Shown: positions 8,542 through 18,459, counted from the stretch's first letter. The stretch is 64,000 bases of DNA from Biformimicrobium ophioploci (GCF_030270605.1 NZ_BSYJ01000005.1:124001-188000), one strand, 5' to 3'. Translations and numbers: made by a program. Notes: generated by a model not told the origin, from the letters alone.

Positions 8542-9882
8542 ATGAGAAAGATCCGTCGGGGCTTGGATTTACCCATATCCGGTGCTCCCGAGCAGGCCAT
8601 CACAGATGGCCCGAAGATCACTTCCGTTGCCGTAGTTGGCCCCGATTATCACGGGATGAAGCCGACTATGGCCGTTCAGGTTGGGGATCGGGTCAAGCTT
8701 GGGCAGTTACTGTTCACGGACAAGAAAACAGAGGGTGTGCGCTATACAGCGCCTGCCGCAGGTACAGTTTCCGCCATCAACCGCGGCGCCAGGCGCGTGC
8801 TGCAGTCGGTGGTAATTGATATCGACGGGGAAGAAGCGGAATCTTTCGCCCAGTATTCCGACGCGGAAATCGGCGGTCTGACTGGCGAACAGGTGCGCGA
8901 TAACCTGGTCAATTCCGGTCTCTGGACCGCGCTGCGCACCCGCCCGTACAGCAAGGTGCCTGCACTGGATGTCGAAGCGGCTGCAGTCTTCATCAACGCG
9001 ATGGATACCAATCCGCTCGCGGCGGACCCGGCAGTAATCATTACCGAGCAGCGTGATGCATTCGAGCGCGGTGTGACCATCCTGTCGAAGCTGGCTCCGG
9101 AAACTTACGTCTGTACTGCCCCGGATGCCGATATTCCGGTTCCGGCGAATGACAGCATTCGCCGCGAGACTTTTTCCGGCCCGCACCCGGCTGGCCTCAC
9201 AGGTACGCACATTCATTACCTCAAGCCTGCAGTTGGCGGCCGTGTGGTACTGAGTATTTCCTATCAGGACGTGATTGCAGTTGGCCACCTGTTCAGCACC
9301 GGCAAGCTGTATACCGATCGCGTCGTTGCGCTGGCGGGACCGCAGGTATCCAACCCGCGCCTGCTGCGCACCCGCCTCGGTGCCTGCATGAACCAGCTGA
9401 CCGCTGGTGAGCTCAAGGACGGCGAGAATCGCGTGATCTCAGGTTCCGTGTTCGGTGGCCGTACTTCCTCGGAAGGTCTGTGCTACCTGGGTCGCTATGC
9501 CAACCAGGTTACTGTGCTGCAGGAAGGCCGCGAGCGCCCGTTCCTTCACTACATTGGGCTGGGCAAGGAGCGTCACTCGGCAATGCCGATTTACCTGTCG
9601 CGCCTGTTCAAGAGCAAGCTGTTCCCGATGACAACCAGCTGTAACGGTTCCGAGCGTGCCATGGTGCCGATTGGTGCTTATGAGAAAGTCATGCCGCTGG
9701 ACGTACTGCCGACCCAGCTGCTGCGTTCGCTCATCGTTGGCGATACCGCTACGGCACAACAACTTGGCGCACTGGAGCTGGATGAAGAAGATCTGGCGCT
9801 TTGTACCTATGTGTGCCCGGGCAAGTACGAGTACGGCCCGATTCTGCGGGACAACCTGACCCGTATCGAGAAGGAGGGGTAA
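8542..9882 (+). CDS. nqrA: Na+-translocating NADH:quinone reductase subunit A
   Basis: 446 residues from ATG 8542; the frame is open upstream to 8449 but NqrA proteins begin with the (M)xxIxxGLDLPI motif, here MRKIRRGLDLPISGAP. Conserved blocks include YTAPAAGTVSAINRGARRVLQSVVI, LWTALRTRPYSKVPA, FSGPHPAGLTGTHIH, MVPIGAYEKVMPLDV and DEEDLALCTYVCPGKYEYG. NqrA is the cytoplasmic/peripheral subunit that takes part in ubiquinone reduction in the six-subunit NQR complex, which couples NADH oxidation to sodium export. First gene of a tightly packed operon; nqrB starts 4 bases after its stop. Confidence 0.97.
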   Translation: MRKIRRGLDLPISGAPEQAITDGPKITSVAVVGPDYHGMKPTMAVQVGDRVKLGQLLFTDKKTEGVRYTAPAAGTVSAINRGARRVLQSVVIDIDGEEAESFAQYSDAEIGGLTGEQVRDNLVNSGLWTALRTRPYSKVPALDVEAAAVFINAMDTNPLAADPAVIITEQRDAFERGVTILSKLAPETYVCTAPDADIPVPANDSIRRETFSGPHPAGLTGTHIHYLKPAVGGRVVLSISYQDVIAVGHLFSTGKLYTDRVVALAGPQVSNPRLLRTRLGACMNQLTAGELKDGENRVISGSVFGGRTSSEGLCYLGRYANQVTVLQEGRERPFLHYIGLGKERHSAMPIYLSRLFKSKLFPMTTSCNGSERAMVPIGAYEKVMPLDVLPTQLLRSLIVGDTATAQQLGALELDEEDLALCTYVCPGKYEYGPILRDNLTRIEKEG

Positions 9883-9885
9883 GGG

Positions 9886-11094
9886 ATGTTGCGCAAGTTT
9901 TTAGATTCAATTGAGCCGCACTTCCATAAGGGCGGTAAGTGGGAAAAGCACTACGCGCTTTACGAAGCGATCGATACCGGTCTGTTCCAGCCCGCTGATC
10001 GCACCAAGGGCACCGCGCACGTTCGTGACGGTATCGACCTGAAGCGCATCATGATCACTGTGTGGTTTGCCGCGCTGATCCCGATGTTCTACGGCATGTG
10101 GAACGTCGGCTTCCAGGCCAACACCATCATGGCCGACATGGGCATGACCGATGCAGAAGGCTGGCGCCACTGGTTCATCCAGCTGCTGGCTGGCTACGAC
10201 GCCAACAGCTTCTGGGACAACCTGGTGCACGGCGCCATGTACTTCCTGCCGATTTACGCTGTGACGTTCATCGTCGGCGGTATCTGGGAAGTGCTGTTCG
10301 CGACTATTCGTGGCCACGAAGTCAACGAAGGCTTCTTCGTGACCTCCATCCTGTTTGCGCTGACCTGTCCGCCGGACCTGCCCCTGTGGATGGTTGCCAT
10401 GGGTATCAGCTTCGGTGTGGTGATCGGCAAGGAAGTCTTCGGTGGTACCGGTAAGAACTTCCTGAACCCGGCACTGACTGGCCGTGCATTCCTGTTCTTT
10501 GCCTACCCGGCTTCCATGTCCGGTGACGGTGTCTGGACTGCCGTAGACGGTTACTCCGGTGCGACCGCACTGAGTGGCCTGGCTTCTGACGGCCTGCAGA
10601 ACGGTGCGGTACTGCTGCCGACTGGCCAGCTTACCTGGCTGGATGCATTCCTCGGCAACATGCATGGCTCAATCGGTGAAGTTTCCACCCTGGCCATCCT
10701 GCTCGCCGGTGCGATCCTGCTGATCACGAAAATCGCCAGCTGGCGCATCATTGCGGGCACGCTGCTCGGCATGATTGCCATGTCCACGCTGTTCAATTTC
10801 ATCGATGCAGAAAACCCGATGTTCGCCATGCCCTGGTACTGGCACCTGGTTGTCGGTGGTTTTGCGTTTGGCCTGATCTTCATGACCACTGACCCGGTAT
10901 CCGCCGCCATGACCAATGTTGGTCGCTGGTGGTACGGCATCCTCATTGGCGTGATGGTTGTACTGATCCGCGTTGTGAACCCGGCCTTCCCGGAAGGCAT
11001 GATGCTGGCGATCCTGTTCGCCAACCTGTTCGCGCCGCTGTTCGACCACTTTGTGATCCAGAAGCACATCAAGCGGAGGCAGGCACGTGTTTAA
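9886..11094 (+). CDS. nqrB: Na+-translocating NADH:quinone reductase subunit B
   Basis: 402 residues with about ten hydrophobic segments. The FMN attachment motif SGAT is at residues 224-227 (in [11 protein letters not shown]), with Thr227 as the expected covalent flavin site. Other conserved runs are [35 protein letters not shown] and [13 protein letters not shown]. NqrB is a membrane subunit on the electron and sodium path from NqrF toward quinone. The flavin is attached by ApbE, whose gene is downstream. Start ATG has GGAGGGG about 7 bases upstream, inside the nqrA end. The nqrC start overlaps its last 8 bases. Confidence 0.97.
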   Translation: MLRKFLDSIEPHFHKGGKWEKHYALYEAIDTGLFQPADRTKGTAHVRDGIDLKRIMITVWFAALIPMFYGMWNVGFQANTIMADMGMTDAEGWRHWFIQLLAGYDANSFWDNLVHGAMYFLPIYAVTFIVGGIWEVLFATIRGHEVNEGFFVTSILFALTCPPDLPLWMVAMGISFGVVIGKEVFGGTGKNFLNPALTGRAFLFFAYPASMSGDGVWTAVDGYSGATALSGLASDGLQNGAVLLPTGQLTWLDAFLGNMHGSIGEVSTLAILLAGAILLITKIASWRIIAGTLLGMIAMSTLFNFIDAENPMFAMPWYWHLVVGGFAFGLIFMTTDPVSAAMTNVGRWWYGILIGVMVVLIRVVNPAFPEGMMLAILFANLFAPLFDHFVIQKHIKRRQARV

Positions 11095-11872
11095 TAAAGA
11101 TTCCGTAAAAGGCACCTTACTGGTCGCACTGGTAGTGTGTCTGGTCTGTGCTGTGCTGGTTTCCGGTGCAGCGGTAGGCCTCAAGAAGCGCCAGGTGGAA
11201 AACGTTGAGCTGGACATCAAGCGCAACGTACTGCTGGCCGGTGGCCTCATCGATGCCGAAGAGAAGAACCGCAAGGTTATCGAGGAGAAGTTCTCCTCGG
11301 TTGAGACCCGTGTAGTCGATCTCAAGACCGGTGAATTTACCGATGCAGTAGATGCTGCGACATTTAACGGTCGTGCTGCTGCCAAAGATCCGGCCCTGTC
11401 TGAAAAGCTTTCCAGCGATGCTGACCTGGCCAAGATCATCCGCCAGGAAAAGTACTCCCAGGTTTACCTGGTAAAAGGTGAGTCCGGTCTGGAAAAGGTC
11501 ATCCTGCCTGTTCGTGGCTACGGCCTGTGGGGCACCCTGTTCGGCTTCCTCGCTGTTGAAAGCGACGGCCAGACCATCGCGGGCCTGGGCTTCTACGAGC
11601 ACAAGGAGACCCCGGGACTCGGTGGCGAAGTCGACAATCCGAACTGGAAAAACCTCTGGGTTGGCAAGAAGGTCTACGACGAGGACGGCGAAGTCGGCAT
11701 CGACGTCGTGAAGGGCTCTGCTGACCCGAAGGGCAGCAAGTTTGCTTACCAGGTGGACGGCCTTTCCGGCGCGACCCTGACCAGCGTCGGTGTGGAAAAT
11801 CTCGTTCGCTTCTGGCTGGGCGACAACGGTTTTGGTCCGTTCCTCAAGAAATTGCAGGCGGGTGAAGTATGA
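11087..11872 (+). CDS. nqrC: Na+-translocating NADH:quinone reductase subunit C
   Basis: 261 residues: one N-terminal membrane anchor ([21 protein letters not shown]) and a periplasmic domain. The domain ends with the second FMN attachment motif SGAT (about residues 227-230, in [13 protein letters not shown]), where Thr230 is the predicted covalent site. [30 protein letters not shown] is the conserved flavin-domain block. The start codon lies inside nqrB (8-base overlap) and the stop overlaps nqrD by 4 bases, which suggests translational coupling. Confidence 0.97.
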   Translation: MFNKDSVKGTLLVALVVCLVCAVLVSGAAVGLKKRQVENVELDIKRNVLLAGGLIDAEEKNRKVIEEKFSSVETRVVDLKTGEFTDAVDAATFNGRAAAKDPALSEKLSSDADLAKIIRQEKYSQVYLVKGESGLEKVILPVRGYGLWGTLFGFLAVESDGQTIAGLGFYEHKETPGLGGEVDNPNWKNLWVGKKVYDEDGEVGIDVVKGSADPKGSKFAYQVDGLSGATLTSVGVENLVRFWLGDNGFGPFLKKLQAGEV

Positions 11873-12531
11873 CAATGAAGATCAAAGATACCCTGATCGA
11901 ACCGGTTATCAACAACAACCCGATCGCCCTGCAAATTCTGGGTCTGTGTTCGGCGCTGGCGGTAACCAGTTCTCTTAAAGTCACCGTGGTTATGTGTATT
12001 GCACTGACCGTCGTTGTGGCGTGTTCCAACGTTGCGGTTTCCCTGATCCGCAACTACATCCCGAACAGCATCCGAATCATCGTACAGATGACCGTGATTG
12101 CCTCGTTGGTAATTGTGGTTGACCAGGTGTTGAAGGCTGTTGCTTACGATATTTCCAAGCAGCTGTCTGTATTCGTGGGCCTGATTATCACCAACTGTAT
12201 CGTGATGGGGCGTGCTGAAGCCTTTGCGATGAAGAACGGTCCCAAGGCCAGCTTCTTCGACGGTATCGGCAACGGACTCGGCTACAGCGTAATCCTGCTT
12301 GCGCTCGCGTTCATTCGTGAGCTGTTCGGTGCGGGCAAGCTGTTTGGTATCGAGCTGCTGGAAACCGTAAACAATGGTGGCTGGTATGTGCCGAACGGCA
12401 TGCTGCTGCTGCCGCCGAGTGCATTCTTCCTGATTGGCCTGATCATCTGGGGCATCCGCACCTGGAAGCCTGAGCAGGTAGAACAGGATGAGTTCAAGAT
12501 CTCCCACAACAGTAAAGCGGCGGAGGCGTAA
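11869..12531 (+). CDS. nqrD: Na+-translocating NADH:quinone reductase subunit D
   Basis: 220 residues, almost entirely membrane helices. Family landmarks: [50 protein letters not shown] and [24 protein letters not shown]. The ITNCIVMGR motif holds one of the conserved NqrD cysteines that, with NqrE, ligate an intramembrane iron centre. It shares the RnfE/NqrD fold, but the surrounding genes (NqrA, NqrF, no RnfC) identify it as NQR. The start overlaps the nqrC stop (ATGA). Confidence 0.96.
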   Translation: MTMKIKDTLIEPVINNNPIALQILGLCSALAVTSSLKVTVVMCIALTVVVACSNVAVSLIRNYIPNSIRIIVQMTVIASLVIVVDQVLKAVAYDISKQLSVFVGLIITNCIVMGRAEAFAMKNGPKASFFDGIGNGLGYSVILLALAFIRELFGAGKLFGIELLETVNNGGWYVPNGMLLLPPSAFFLIGLIIWGIRTWKPEQVEQDEFKISHNSKAAEA

Positions 12532-12533
12532 AG

Positions 12534-13142
12534 ATGGAACATTATATTTCCCTGATCGTCCGCGCCGTTTTCGTCGAGAACATGGCGCTGGCGTTCTTCC
12601 TTGGCATGTGTACCTTCCTGGCGGTGTCCAAGAAGGTGGACGCTGCCCTGGGTCTCGGTGTTGCGGTGATCGCGGTACTGACCATTACCGTACCGGTTAA
12701 CAATCTGCTGTACACCTATCTGCTGAAGCCGGGTGCACTGGCCTGGGCGGGTTTCCCGGATGTAGACCTGAGCTTCCTTGGCCTGCTTACCTATATCGGC
12801 GTAATTGCCGCGCTGGTGCAGATACTGGAGATGGTGCTCGATAAGTACATGCCGGCTCTGTACAACGCGCTGGGCGTGTTCCTGCCCCTGATTACCGTGA
12901 ACTGCGCCATCATGGGTGCGTCCCTGTTCATGGTTGAGCGTGAGTACAGCTTTGGTGAATCCGTTGCCTATGGTTTCGGTGCTGGCCTCGGCTGGGCACT
13001 GGCGATCGTGGCTCTGGCGGGTATTCGCGAGAAGCTGAAGTACAGCGATGTGCCGGATGGCCTCAAGGGCCTGGGCATCACCTTTATCACCGTTGGTCTG
13101 ATGTCGCTCGGCTTCATGTCCTTCGGCGGCATCGACATCTGA
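12534..13142 (+). CDS. nqrE: Na+-translocating NADH:quinone reductase subunit E
   Basis: 202 residues with six predicted membrane helices. Characteristic stretches are [22 protein letters not shown] and [16 protein letters not shown]; each contains a conserved cysteine of the NqrD/NqrE iron site. The C-terminus [10 protein letters not shown] is typical. Located 2 bases after nqrD and 19 bases before nqrF, with GGGGGAAG serving nqrF. Confidence 0.96.
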   Translation: MEHYISLIVRAVFVENMALAFFLGMCTFLAVSKKVDAALGLGVAVIAVLTITVPVNNLLYTYLLKPGALAWAGFPDVDLSFLGLLTYIGVIAALVQILEMVLDKYMPALYNALGVFLPLITVNCAIMGASLFMVEREYSFGESVAYGFGAGLGWALAIVALAGIREKLKYSDVPDGLKGLGITFITVGLMSLGFMSFGGIDI

Positions 13143-13161
13143 TCCGGGGGAAGCAGTCAGT

Positions 13162-14385
13162 ATGAATATTGAAATTATCCTCGGCGTGTTGATGTTTACC
13201 CTGATCGTGCTTGCACTGGTCGCGGTAATTCTGGTGGCACGCTCCAAGCTGGTGAATACCGGCGACGTAAACATTGTGGTTAACGGTGAGAAGACCCTCA
13301 CTGTACCGGCAGGCGGCAAGCTGCTGCAGACGCTGGCAGCCAACAACCTGTTCCTGGCCTCCGCCTGTGGTGGTGGCGGTAGCTGCGCCCAGTGTGTGTG
13401 TAAGATTAATTCCGGCGGTGGCGATATGCTGCCGACCGAAGCCGCGCACTTCACCCCGCGCGAGGCAAAGGCCGGCAAGCGCCTGTCCTGTCAGGTTGCG
13501 GTCAAGCAGGACATGGAAATCGAGGTGCCTGAAGAGGTCTTCGGTGTTAAGCAGTGGGACTGCACCGTTGAGTCCAACCCGAACGTTGCGACCTTCATCA
13601 AGGAGCTGACCCTGCGTCTGCCGGAAGGTGAAAATGTCGACTTCCGTGCTGGTGGTTATGTGCAGCTGGAAGCGCCACCGCACCATGTCAAATTCAAGGA
13701 CTTCGACATCGAAGACCAGTACCGTGGCGACTGGGAGCACTTTGGCTTCTTCAATCTGGAATCCAAGGTAACCGAGCCGGTGGTACGTGCCTACTCCATG
13801 GCGAACTACCCGGAAGAGAAGGGCGTTGTTAAGTTCAACATCCGTATCGCGACGCCGCCGCCGCGTACTGAAGGCCTGCCACCAGGGCAGATGTCTTCTT
13901 ATGTGTTCAGCCTGAAGCCAGGTGATACCGTACGTGTATACGGACCGTTCGGTGAGTTCTTCGCCAAGGATACCGATAACGAAATGGTATTCATTGGTGG
14001 CGGTGCGGGCATGGCGCCGATGCGCTCCCATATCTTCGACCAGCTGAAGCGCCTGAATTCAAAGCGCAAGATCAGCTTCTGGTATGGCGCGCGCTCCCTG
14101 CGTGAGCTCTTCTACGAAGACGATTACAACGGCCTGGCCGCGGAATTCGATAACTTCGAATGGCATGTGGCACTGTCTGATCCGCAGCCGGAAGACAACT
14201 GGACTGGCCTGACTGGTTTCATTCACAACGTGGTGTATGAAAACCACCTGAAGGATCACCCTGCGCCGGAAGACTGTGAGTTCTACATGTGTGGGCCTCC
14301 GATGATGAACGCCGCAGTGATCAACATGCTGAAGGACCTCGGGGTTGAGGACGAAAATATCCTCCTCGACGACTTCGGCGGTTAA
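13162..14385 (+). CDS. nqrF: Na+-translocating NADH:quinone reductase subunit F
   Basis: 407 residues: an N-terminal membrane helix (about 4-26), a ferredoxin domain with [2Fe-2S] ligands Cys69, Cys75, Cys78 and Cys110 ([13 protein letters not shown] and LSCQ), then a ferredoxin-NADP reductase-like part. The FAD motif RAYSMANYP and NADH-binding [12 protein letters not shown] are visible, as is the C-terminal [10 protein letters not shown] and DDFGG end. NqrF is the entry point: it oxidises NADH through FAD and passes electrons to the iron-sulfur cluster. All expected motifs are intact. Start ATG has GGGGGAAG 10-12 bases upstream. Confidence 0.97.
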   Translation: MNIEIILGVLMFTLIVLALVAVILVARSKLVNTGDVNIVVNGEKTLTVPAGGKLLQTLAANNLFLASACGGGGSCAQCVCKINSGGGDMLPTEAAHFTPREAKAGKRLSCQVAVKQDMEIEVPEEVFGVKQWDCTVESNPNVATFIKELTLRLPEGENVDFRAGGYVQLEAPPHHVKFKDFDIEDQYRGDWEHFGFFNLESKVTEPVVRAYSMANYPEEKGVVKFNIRIATPPPRTEGLPPGQMSSYVFSLKPGDTVRVYGPFGEFFAKDTDNEMVFIGGGAGMAPMRSHIFDQLKRLNSKRKISFWYGARSLRELFYEDDYNGLAAEFDNFEWHVALSDPQPEDNWTGLTGFIHNVVYENHLKDHPAPEDCEFYMCGPPMMNAAVINMLKDLGVEDENILLDDFGG

Positions 14386-14401
14386 TCAAGGGGTGGCTGA
14401 T

Positions 14402-15478
14402 TTGGCTGCGACTTGGCCAGATGCCCGTAAGGGTTGCTGCCCACATGCGAAGACAGGGTCCCGTTTCGGGGCCCTGTTTTTGCTTATTCTGGGGCTGCTA
14501 AATATTGCCGGTTGCGAACGCGAGCCGGTGGCCTGGAAGATCTCCGGGCAAACCATGGGGACAACTTACAACGTTACCCTGGTGAACCCGCCGGAGATGG
14601 CCGCGCGGGATGAGGTACAGTCCGCGCTCCGGCGCGAGCTGGATGAGGTAAACCGGCAGATGTCTACCTACATCCCGGATTCCGAGCTTTCCGTTTTCAA
14701 TGATTCCATGGTCGACGTACCGATGGCGGTTTCTGCAGATCTCGCCGGTGTGGTTGCGCTGTCACTGGAAATCCATGAAAAGAGTGGCGGGGCTTTCGAT
14801 GCGACAGTCGGACCGCTGGTGGACCTGTGGGGATTCGGTGCCGTAGAGACCGAAGACCGGGTTCCGCTGGAAGCTGAAGTGCAGTCTGCGCGGGAGGCCA
14901 CTGGCTCCGAAGCCATTGTGGTGCTCGAAAAACCGGCGCGGCTACAGAAGCTTGGACAGCGCCGGCTGGATCTTTCCGCGATTGCGAAAGGCCACGGCGT
15001 AGACCGGCTGGCGGAACTGCTGCTCGAGCGGGGCTTTACCGATTTTCTGGTGGAAATCGGTGGGGAGATCCGGGTTGAGGGGAATAATCCGCAGGGTCTT
15101 CCGTGGGCGATTGGTGTTGAATCCCCTGGCGAAGGGCGCATGGTTCAGCGGCCAATCTTTTTATCAGGTGTCGCACTGGCGACGTCAGGGGATTATCGGA
15201 ACTATTTTGAGCGTGAGGGCGTTCGCTACTCCCATACGATTGATCCGAGAACCGGTTACCCGATTACCCACAGCCTGGCCTCGGTTACGGTAGTCGCAGG
15301 CAGTGCGGCGATTGCAGATGGCTATGCCACGGCAATGAATGTGCTTGGTCAGCATGCGGCACTGGAATTGGCAGAAAAGGAAAATTTGGCAGTGTACCTT
15401 TTGATCAGGGATGGCGATTCGTTCCGGGAAATATATAACCCGGCCTTTGAGAAGTATCTGGAGAGGGCAGAACAATGA
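14402..15478 (+). CDS. apbE: FAD:protein FMN transferase ApbE (lipoprotein)
   Basis: ApbE attaches FMN covalently to threonines in SGAT motifs, here those of NqrB and NqrC. The sequence shows a signal with lipobox (LLNIAGC), so a periplasmic lipoprotein. Family blocks follow: SGQTMGTTYNVT, LDEVNRQMSTYIPDSELSVFN, GGAFDATVGPLVDLWGFG, RRLDLSAIAKGHGVDRLA, LVEIGGEIRVEGNNP and YSHTIDPRTGYPI. Start is uncertain: an ATG at 14345 would overlap nqrF by 41 bases, GTG at 14393 is crowded by the ribosome-binding site, and TTG at 14402 lies 8 bases after AAGGGG, which I favour. About 358 residues. The next gene nqrM overlaps its stop by 4 bases. Confidence 0.93.
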   Translation: MAATWPDARKGCCPHAKTGSRFGALFLLILGLLNIAGCEREPVAWKISGQTMGTTYNVTLVNPPEMAARDEVQSALRRELDEVNRQMSTYIPDSELSVFNDSMVDVPMAVSADLAGVVALSLEIHEKSGGAFDATVGPLVDLWGFGAVETEDRVPLEAEVQSAREATGSEAIVVLEKPARLQKLGQRRLDLSAIAKGHGVDRLAELLLERGFTDFLVEIGGEIRVEGNNPQGLPWAIGVESPGEGRMVQRPIFLSGVALATSGDYRNYFEREGVRYSHTIDPRTGYPITHSLASVTVVAGSAAIADGYATAMNVLGQHAALELAEKENLAVYLLIRDGDSFREIYNPAFEKYLERAEQ

Positions 15479-15711
15479 GCACTTTTCTGTTTGTATTTGG
15501 CCTGATGCTGCTGGTCGTTGCCGGCATGGCGGTCGGTGCGATTTTTGCGAACAAGCCACTGAAGGGTTCCTGTGGTGGCCTGAATAAACTGGGCCTGAAG
15601 AAGGATTGCCCGGTTTGTGGCGGCGACGATGACGAATGCAAGAAAGAGCAGGAGCGCAAGGCCGGTGAGAATACCGATCTTGCCTATGACGCCACAAAGA
15701 AAGACCGGTAA
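15475..15711 (+). CDS. nqrM: NQR maturation protein NqrM
   Basis: 78 residues: one N-terminal membrane helix (residues 2-25) and a short cytoplasmic tail with four cysteines (Cys33, Cys45, Cys48, Cys55; SCGG, CPVCGG, ECKK). This matches NqrM (DUF539), required for NQR assembly and thought to deliver iron to the NqrD/NqrE site. The start ATG overlaps the apbE stop (ATGA). Last gene of the nqr transcription unit; a cluster of palindromes follows within 20 bases. Confidence 0.93.
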   Translation: MSTFLFVFGLMLLVVAGMAVGAIFANKPLKGSCGGLNKLGLKKDCPVCGGDDDECKKEQERKAGENTDLAYDATKKDR

Positions 15712-15726
15712 GCGTATAGAACCAGT

Positions 15727-15852
15727 GGGGTCAGAGTCAATGACTCAATTTATGGGGTCAGAGTCGAAGACTCTGACCCCTCTCGGCGAAGACTCTGACC
15801 CCTGGGGTCGGAATTTGGAATTACTGGGGTCAGAGTCAACGACTCTGGCCCC
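15727..15852. repeat. Cluster of GGGGTCAGAGTC palindromes (REP-like)
   Basis: Four related units fill the space between nqrM and sthA. Unit 1: GGGGTCAGAGTC aat GACTC (15727-15746), right arm cut short. Unit 2: GGGGTCAGAGTC gaa GACTCTGACCCC (15754-15780), a perfect 12-bp inverted repeat with a 3-base loop. Unit 3: a right arm alone, GACTCTGACCCC (15791-15802), followed by a degenerate GGGGTCGGA. Unit 4: GGGGTCAGAGTC aac GACTCTGGCCCC (15826-15852), one mismatch. I recall very similar repeats in many gammaproteobacteria, often with REP-associated tyrosine transposases, but no transposase gene is present here. The hairpins could also act as mRNA stabilisers or a weak stop for the nqr transcript. 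Confidence 0.85.
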
Positions 15853-15896
15853 GCGGGGTGACTGCCCCGGAAACCTGGGATATCGATAGAGGGAAT

Positions 15897-17294
15897 ATGG
15901 CAGACCATCAGTACGATCTGGTAGTTATCGGGTCCGGTCCGGCGGGCGAGGCTGCGGCGATGAGTGCCGCAAAAAAAGGCCTGCGTGCGGCGGTGATCGA
16001 AAAGCGCAATGTGGTTGGGGGTAACTGCACCCACAAGGGTACCATTCCGTCCAAAGCGCTGCGTCACGCGGTAAAACAACTGATGCGTTACAACACCCAG
16101 CACCTGTTCCGTGCGCTCGGTGAGCCACGCAGGCTGACGTTCCCGCAAGTGATGTCCGAGGTGAACCGGGTCATTCCGCGGCAGGTGGAAATGCATACCA
16201 GTTTCTATGCGCGCAATCGTGTGGATCTGCATATCGGCGAAGCGCGGTTCGTTGAGGCTGGCAAGCTGGAAGTGCACCTTCTGGATGGCGCTGTGGAAAC
16301 TATCAGTGCCGAGAAGGTTGTCATTGCCACCGGTTCACGCCCGTACCGTCCGGAAGACGTGGATTTCTCGCACCCGCGTGTCTATGACAGTGACACCATC
16401 CTGGATATGCAACACACCCCGAAGAACCTCATCATTTACGGTGCGGGTGTAATCGGCTGTGAGTATGCCTCCATTTTTGCGGGTCTCGGCGTAAAGGTCG
16501 ACCTGATCAATAGCCGCGGCAGTTTGCTCGAATTCCTTGATGATGAAATCTCCGATGCCCTGAGTTACCACCTGCGGGACATCGGCGTTAACGTCCGTCA
16601 TCGCGAAGAATATGCCAAGGTAATTCCTGATGGTCGCGGCGTCACTATTGAGATGAAAAGCGGCAAGCGCATCCATGGCGACGCGCTGCTTTGGTGTAAT
16701 GGTCGTACCGGTAACACCCAATACCTGGGGCTCGAGGAAATTGGTCTGGAGGCGAACCACCGTGGCCAGTTGAGCGTGGATGAGCACTACATGTCGGCCG
16801 TAGAAGGTGTTTATGCGGTGGGCGATGTGATCGGTTGGCCGAGCCTCGCGAGCGCTTCCTACGACCAGGGCAGGGCAGTCGCGAATGCTGTGATTGGCAA
16901 GGGCCACCGTATCATCAAGGATGCGCCCACCGGCATCTATACGCTTCCCGAGATTTCCTCCGTCGGCAAGACAGAGTCCGAGCTGACTGCGGCAAAAGTA
17001 CCTTACGAAGTTGGGCGTGCTTTCTTCAAGCACACCGCAAGGGCGCAGATCTCCGGTGAGAAGGTGGGGATGCTCAAGATCCTGTTCCATATCGACACCC
17101 TGGAGATTCTGGGCATTCACTGTTTCGGTGCCGAGGCGGCGGAGATCGTGCATATCGGGCAGGCGGTGATGAACCAGCCTGCACCCAATAATTCGATCGA
17201 GTTCTTTGTGAATACCACGTTCAATTACCCGACCATGGCCGAGGCGTACCGCAGTGCGGCACTTGAGGGCCTGAACCGGGTTACCCGGCTCTGA
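15897..17294 (+). CDS. sthA: Soluble pyridine nucleotide transhydrogenase
   Basis: 465 residues from ATG 15897 (AGAGGG just upstream); the frame extends upstream to 15858 into the palindrome cluster without a family counterpart. FAD-binding [13 protein letters not shown] is at the N-terminus. The redox site reads [15 protein letters not shown]: Cys44 is present, but Thr49 occupies the place of the second redox cysteine of disulfide reductases, a feature of SthA. NAD(P)-binding [13 protein letters not shown] and the C-terminal dimer domain ending [18 protein letters not shown] complete it. SthA moves reducing equivalents between NADPH and NADH in the cytosol, mainly NADPH to NAD+. It follows nqr as in Pseudomonas. 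Confidence 0.96.
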   Translation: MADHQYDLVVIGSGPAGEAAAMSAAKKGLRAAVIEKRNVVGGNCTHKGTIPSKALRHAVKQLMRYNTQHLFRALGEPRRLTFPQVMSEVNRVIPRQVEMHTSFYARNRVDLHIGEARFVEAGKLEVHLLDGAVETISAEKVVIATGSRPYRPEDVDFSHPRVYDSDTILDMQHTPKNLIIYGAGVIGCEYASIFAGLGVKVDLINSRGSLLEFLDDEISDALSYHLRDIGVNVRHREEYAKVIPDGRGVTIEMKSGKRIHGDALLWCNGRTGNTQYLGLEEIGLEANHRGQLSVDEHYMSAVEGVYAVGDVIGWPSLASASYDQGRAVANAVIGKGHRIIKDAPTGIYTLPEISSVGKTESELTAAKVPYEVGRAFFKHTARAQISGEKVGMLKILFHIDTLEILGIHCFGAEAAEIVHIGQAVMNQPAPNNSIEFFVNTTFNYPTMAEAYRSAALEGLNRVTRL

Positions 17295-17300
17295 CTCCTG

Positions 17301-17326
17301 TGCGGAAGCGCGCCTGCGCTTCCGCA
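17301..17326 (+). terminator. Hairpin after sthA
   Basis: TGCGGAAGCGC and GCGCTTCCGCA form an 11-bp perfect stem with a 4-base loop, starting 7 bases after the sthA stop. The tail TTCATTGCC is poor in T, so termination may be partial. Confidence 0.6.
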
Positions 17327-17419
17327 TTCATTGCCTGTCAACTCGGTAAATTTTGCCTACCGCTTTCATTGCCCAATAAGCAGAATCAGAGCTGTGATTC
17401 CCAACCTGTTGTACCGAGC

Positions 17420-17878
17420 ATGACCGAACCTTCCCCTGACGAACTCCGCGCCCTGATCGGCAAAGCGTTCAATGACATTCCGTTCAACAAGCATATTGGC
17501 CTGGCGCTCGAGGATATCGAAAGCGACACCCTGAGTGCCCGCTTCGAGTTCAAACCCGAGCTGGTCGGTAATGTCTGGCAAAAGATTCTGCACGGAGGGG
17601 TTACAGCGAGCGTACTGGATGCTGTTGGCGGTATGACGGCCATGTACGCGGCTTATATGCGCCTTGGGGATATCAGTTGGCAGGAGAAGGTAAAGCGCCT
17701 CGGCAAGCTTGGCACCATTGATATGCGGATCGATTACCTGAAACCGGGGAGAGGGGAGTGGTTCAGGGGCGTTGGCAGTATTTTACGTACAGGTAACAAA
17801 CTGGTTGTAACGCGGATGGAGCTTTCGAATAGTGAAGGCGAGCTGATCGCGGTAGGTACCGCAACTTACCTGTACTAG
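17420..17878 (+). CDS. Hotdog-fold thioesterase (PaaI/YigI type)
   Basis: 152 residues from ATG 17420; upstream codons in frame overlap the sthA terminator and are not protein-like. The core shows the hotdog motif HGGVTASVLDAVGGMTAMYAA, with the HGG..xxD arrangement that forms the acyl-CoA thioesterase active site. The ending is RMELSNSEGELIAVGTATYLY. Enzymes of this class hydrolyse acyl-CoA or aryl-CoA thioesters in the cytoplasm; the substrate is unknown. A distinctive insertion, MRLGDISWQEKVKRLGKLGTID, carries the second strand block. It follows sthA by 125 bases on the same strand and faces a convergent small gene. Confidence 0.85.
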   Translation: MTEPSPDELRALIGKAFNDIPFNKHIGLALEDIESDTLSARFEFKPELVGNVWQKILHGGVTASVLDAVGGMTAMYAAYMRLGDISWQEKVKRLGKLGTIDMRIDYLKPGRGEWFRGVGSILRTGNKLVVTRMELSNSEGELIAVGTATYLY

Positions 17879-17931
17879 GCCGCAGAAAGAAAGGTGGCGA
17901 GCTGGTAGCGAGCAGGGAAGTGTATCTTGCG

Positions 17932-17958
17932 GGTTCGGCCGTCTGGTGCGGCCGAACC
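17932..17958. terminator. Hairpin between convergent genes
   Basis: GGTTCGGCCG faces CGGCCGAACC around a 7-base loop. There is no T-run on either side, so it may be a factor-dependent or partial stop between the thioesterase gene and the small secreted-protein gene. Confidence 0.45.
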
Positions 17959-17971
17959 GATGCCAAAAACC

Positions 17972-18286
17972 TTATTGGTCTTCAGTCTTCGGGCGGAACT
18001 TCATCACTGTGTGAAGTACGGTACGGTGCTCAAAATACACGTAGAATTCCTGGTACTCCCAGCGGCTGATTGGCGGTTCACCAACCGGACCTTCTTTTGC
18101 GAGTGGTTCACCGAGACGGTTGATAATGTCATCCATGGACAGGCCGCGCATCTGTACTTCCTGATAAAGGCTGCCCTGGGAGCCCACGGGAACCTTCACT
18201 TCCTCAGCAACGGCAGGCATACCGGCTAGAAGGCTGGCGGCAATGAGTGGCATCAGGATTTTACGGTGCAAGATACTGAACATCAT
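17972..18286 (-). CDS. Small secreted protein, possibly BamE/SmpA-like
   Basis: 104 residues with a clear signal peptide (ILMPLIAASLLAGMPAVAEE, likely cut after AVA) and no lipobox cysteine, so a soluble periplasmic protein. The mature part contains MRGLSMDDIINRLGEPLAKEGPVGEPPISRWEY followed by FYVYFEHRTVLHTV. A helix-turn with GxP followed by WxY and a beta hairpin recalls the BamE/SmpA fold, but the resemblance is only in pattern. It lies between the thioesterase and lolC, pointing left; GGAG precedes the tandem ATGs (18286, 18283). An envelope role is suggested only by export and by the neighbouring lol genes. Confidence 0.75.
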   Translation of the reverse strand: MMFSILHRKILMPLIAASLLAGMPAVAEEVKVPVGSQGSLYQEVQMRGLSMDDIINRLGEPLAKEGPVGEPPISRWEYQEFYVYFEHRTVLHTVMKFRPKTEDQ

Positions 18287-18459
18287 TATTCTCCGAGGTG
18301 TTTATTATTTATACGGCGGCGCCTGAGTTGCCACCAGCGTAGCATGGCTGTGCTGGGTTGACTATTCGGCCGGCGTGAATTCCCGTGTTCCACCAAGTAT
18401 ATGCCTGCACGGCGGCTAAACGCTTGGATTTCTTCACGTTTTTCAGCTTTAATCGCCTG

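Noticed and set aside
15727-15852. Palindrome cluster as a CRISPR array
   Set aside because: Units are short inverted repeats with irregular, tiny gaps, not direct repeats with unique 30-base spacers; no cas genes.
15858-15896. Upstream in-frame extension of sthA
   Set aside because: It would be encoded partly by the palindrome cluster and lacks a ribosome-binding site; ATG 15897 has one.
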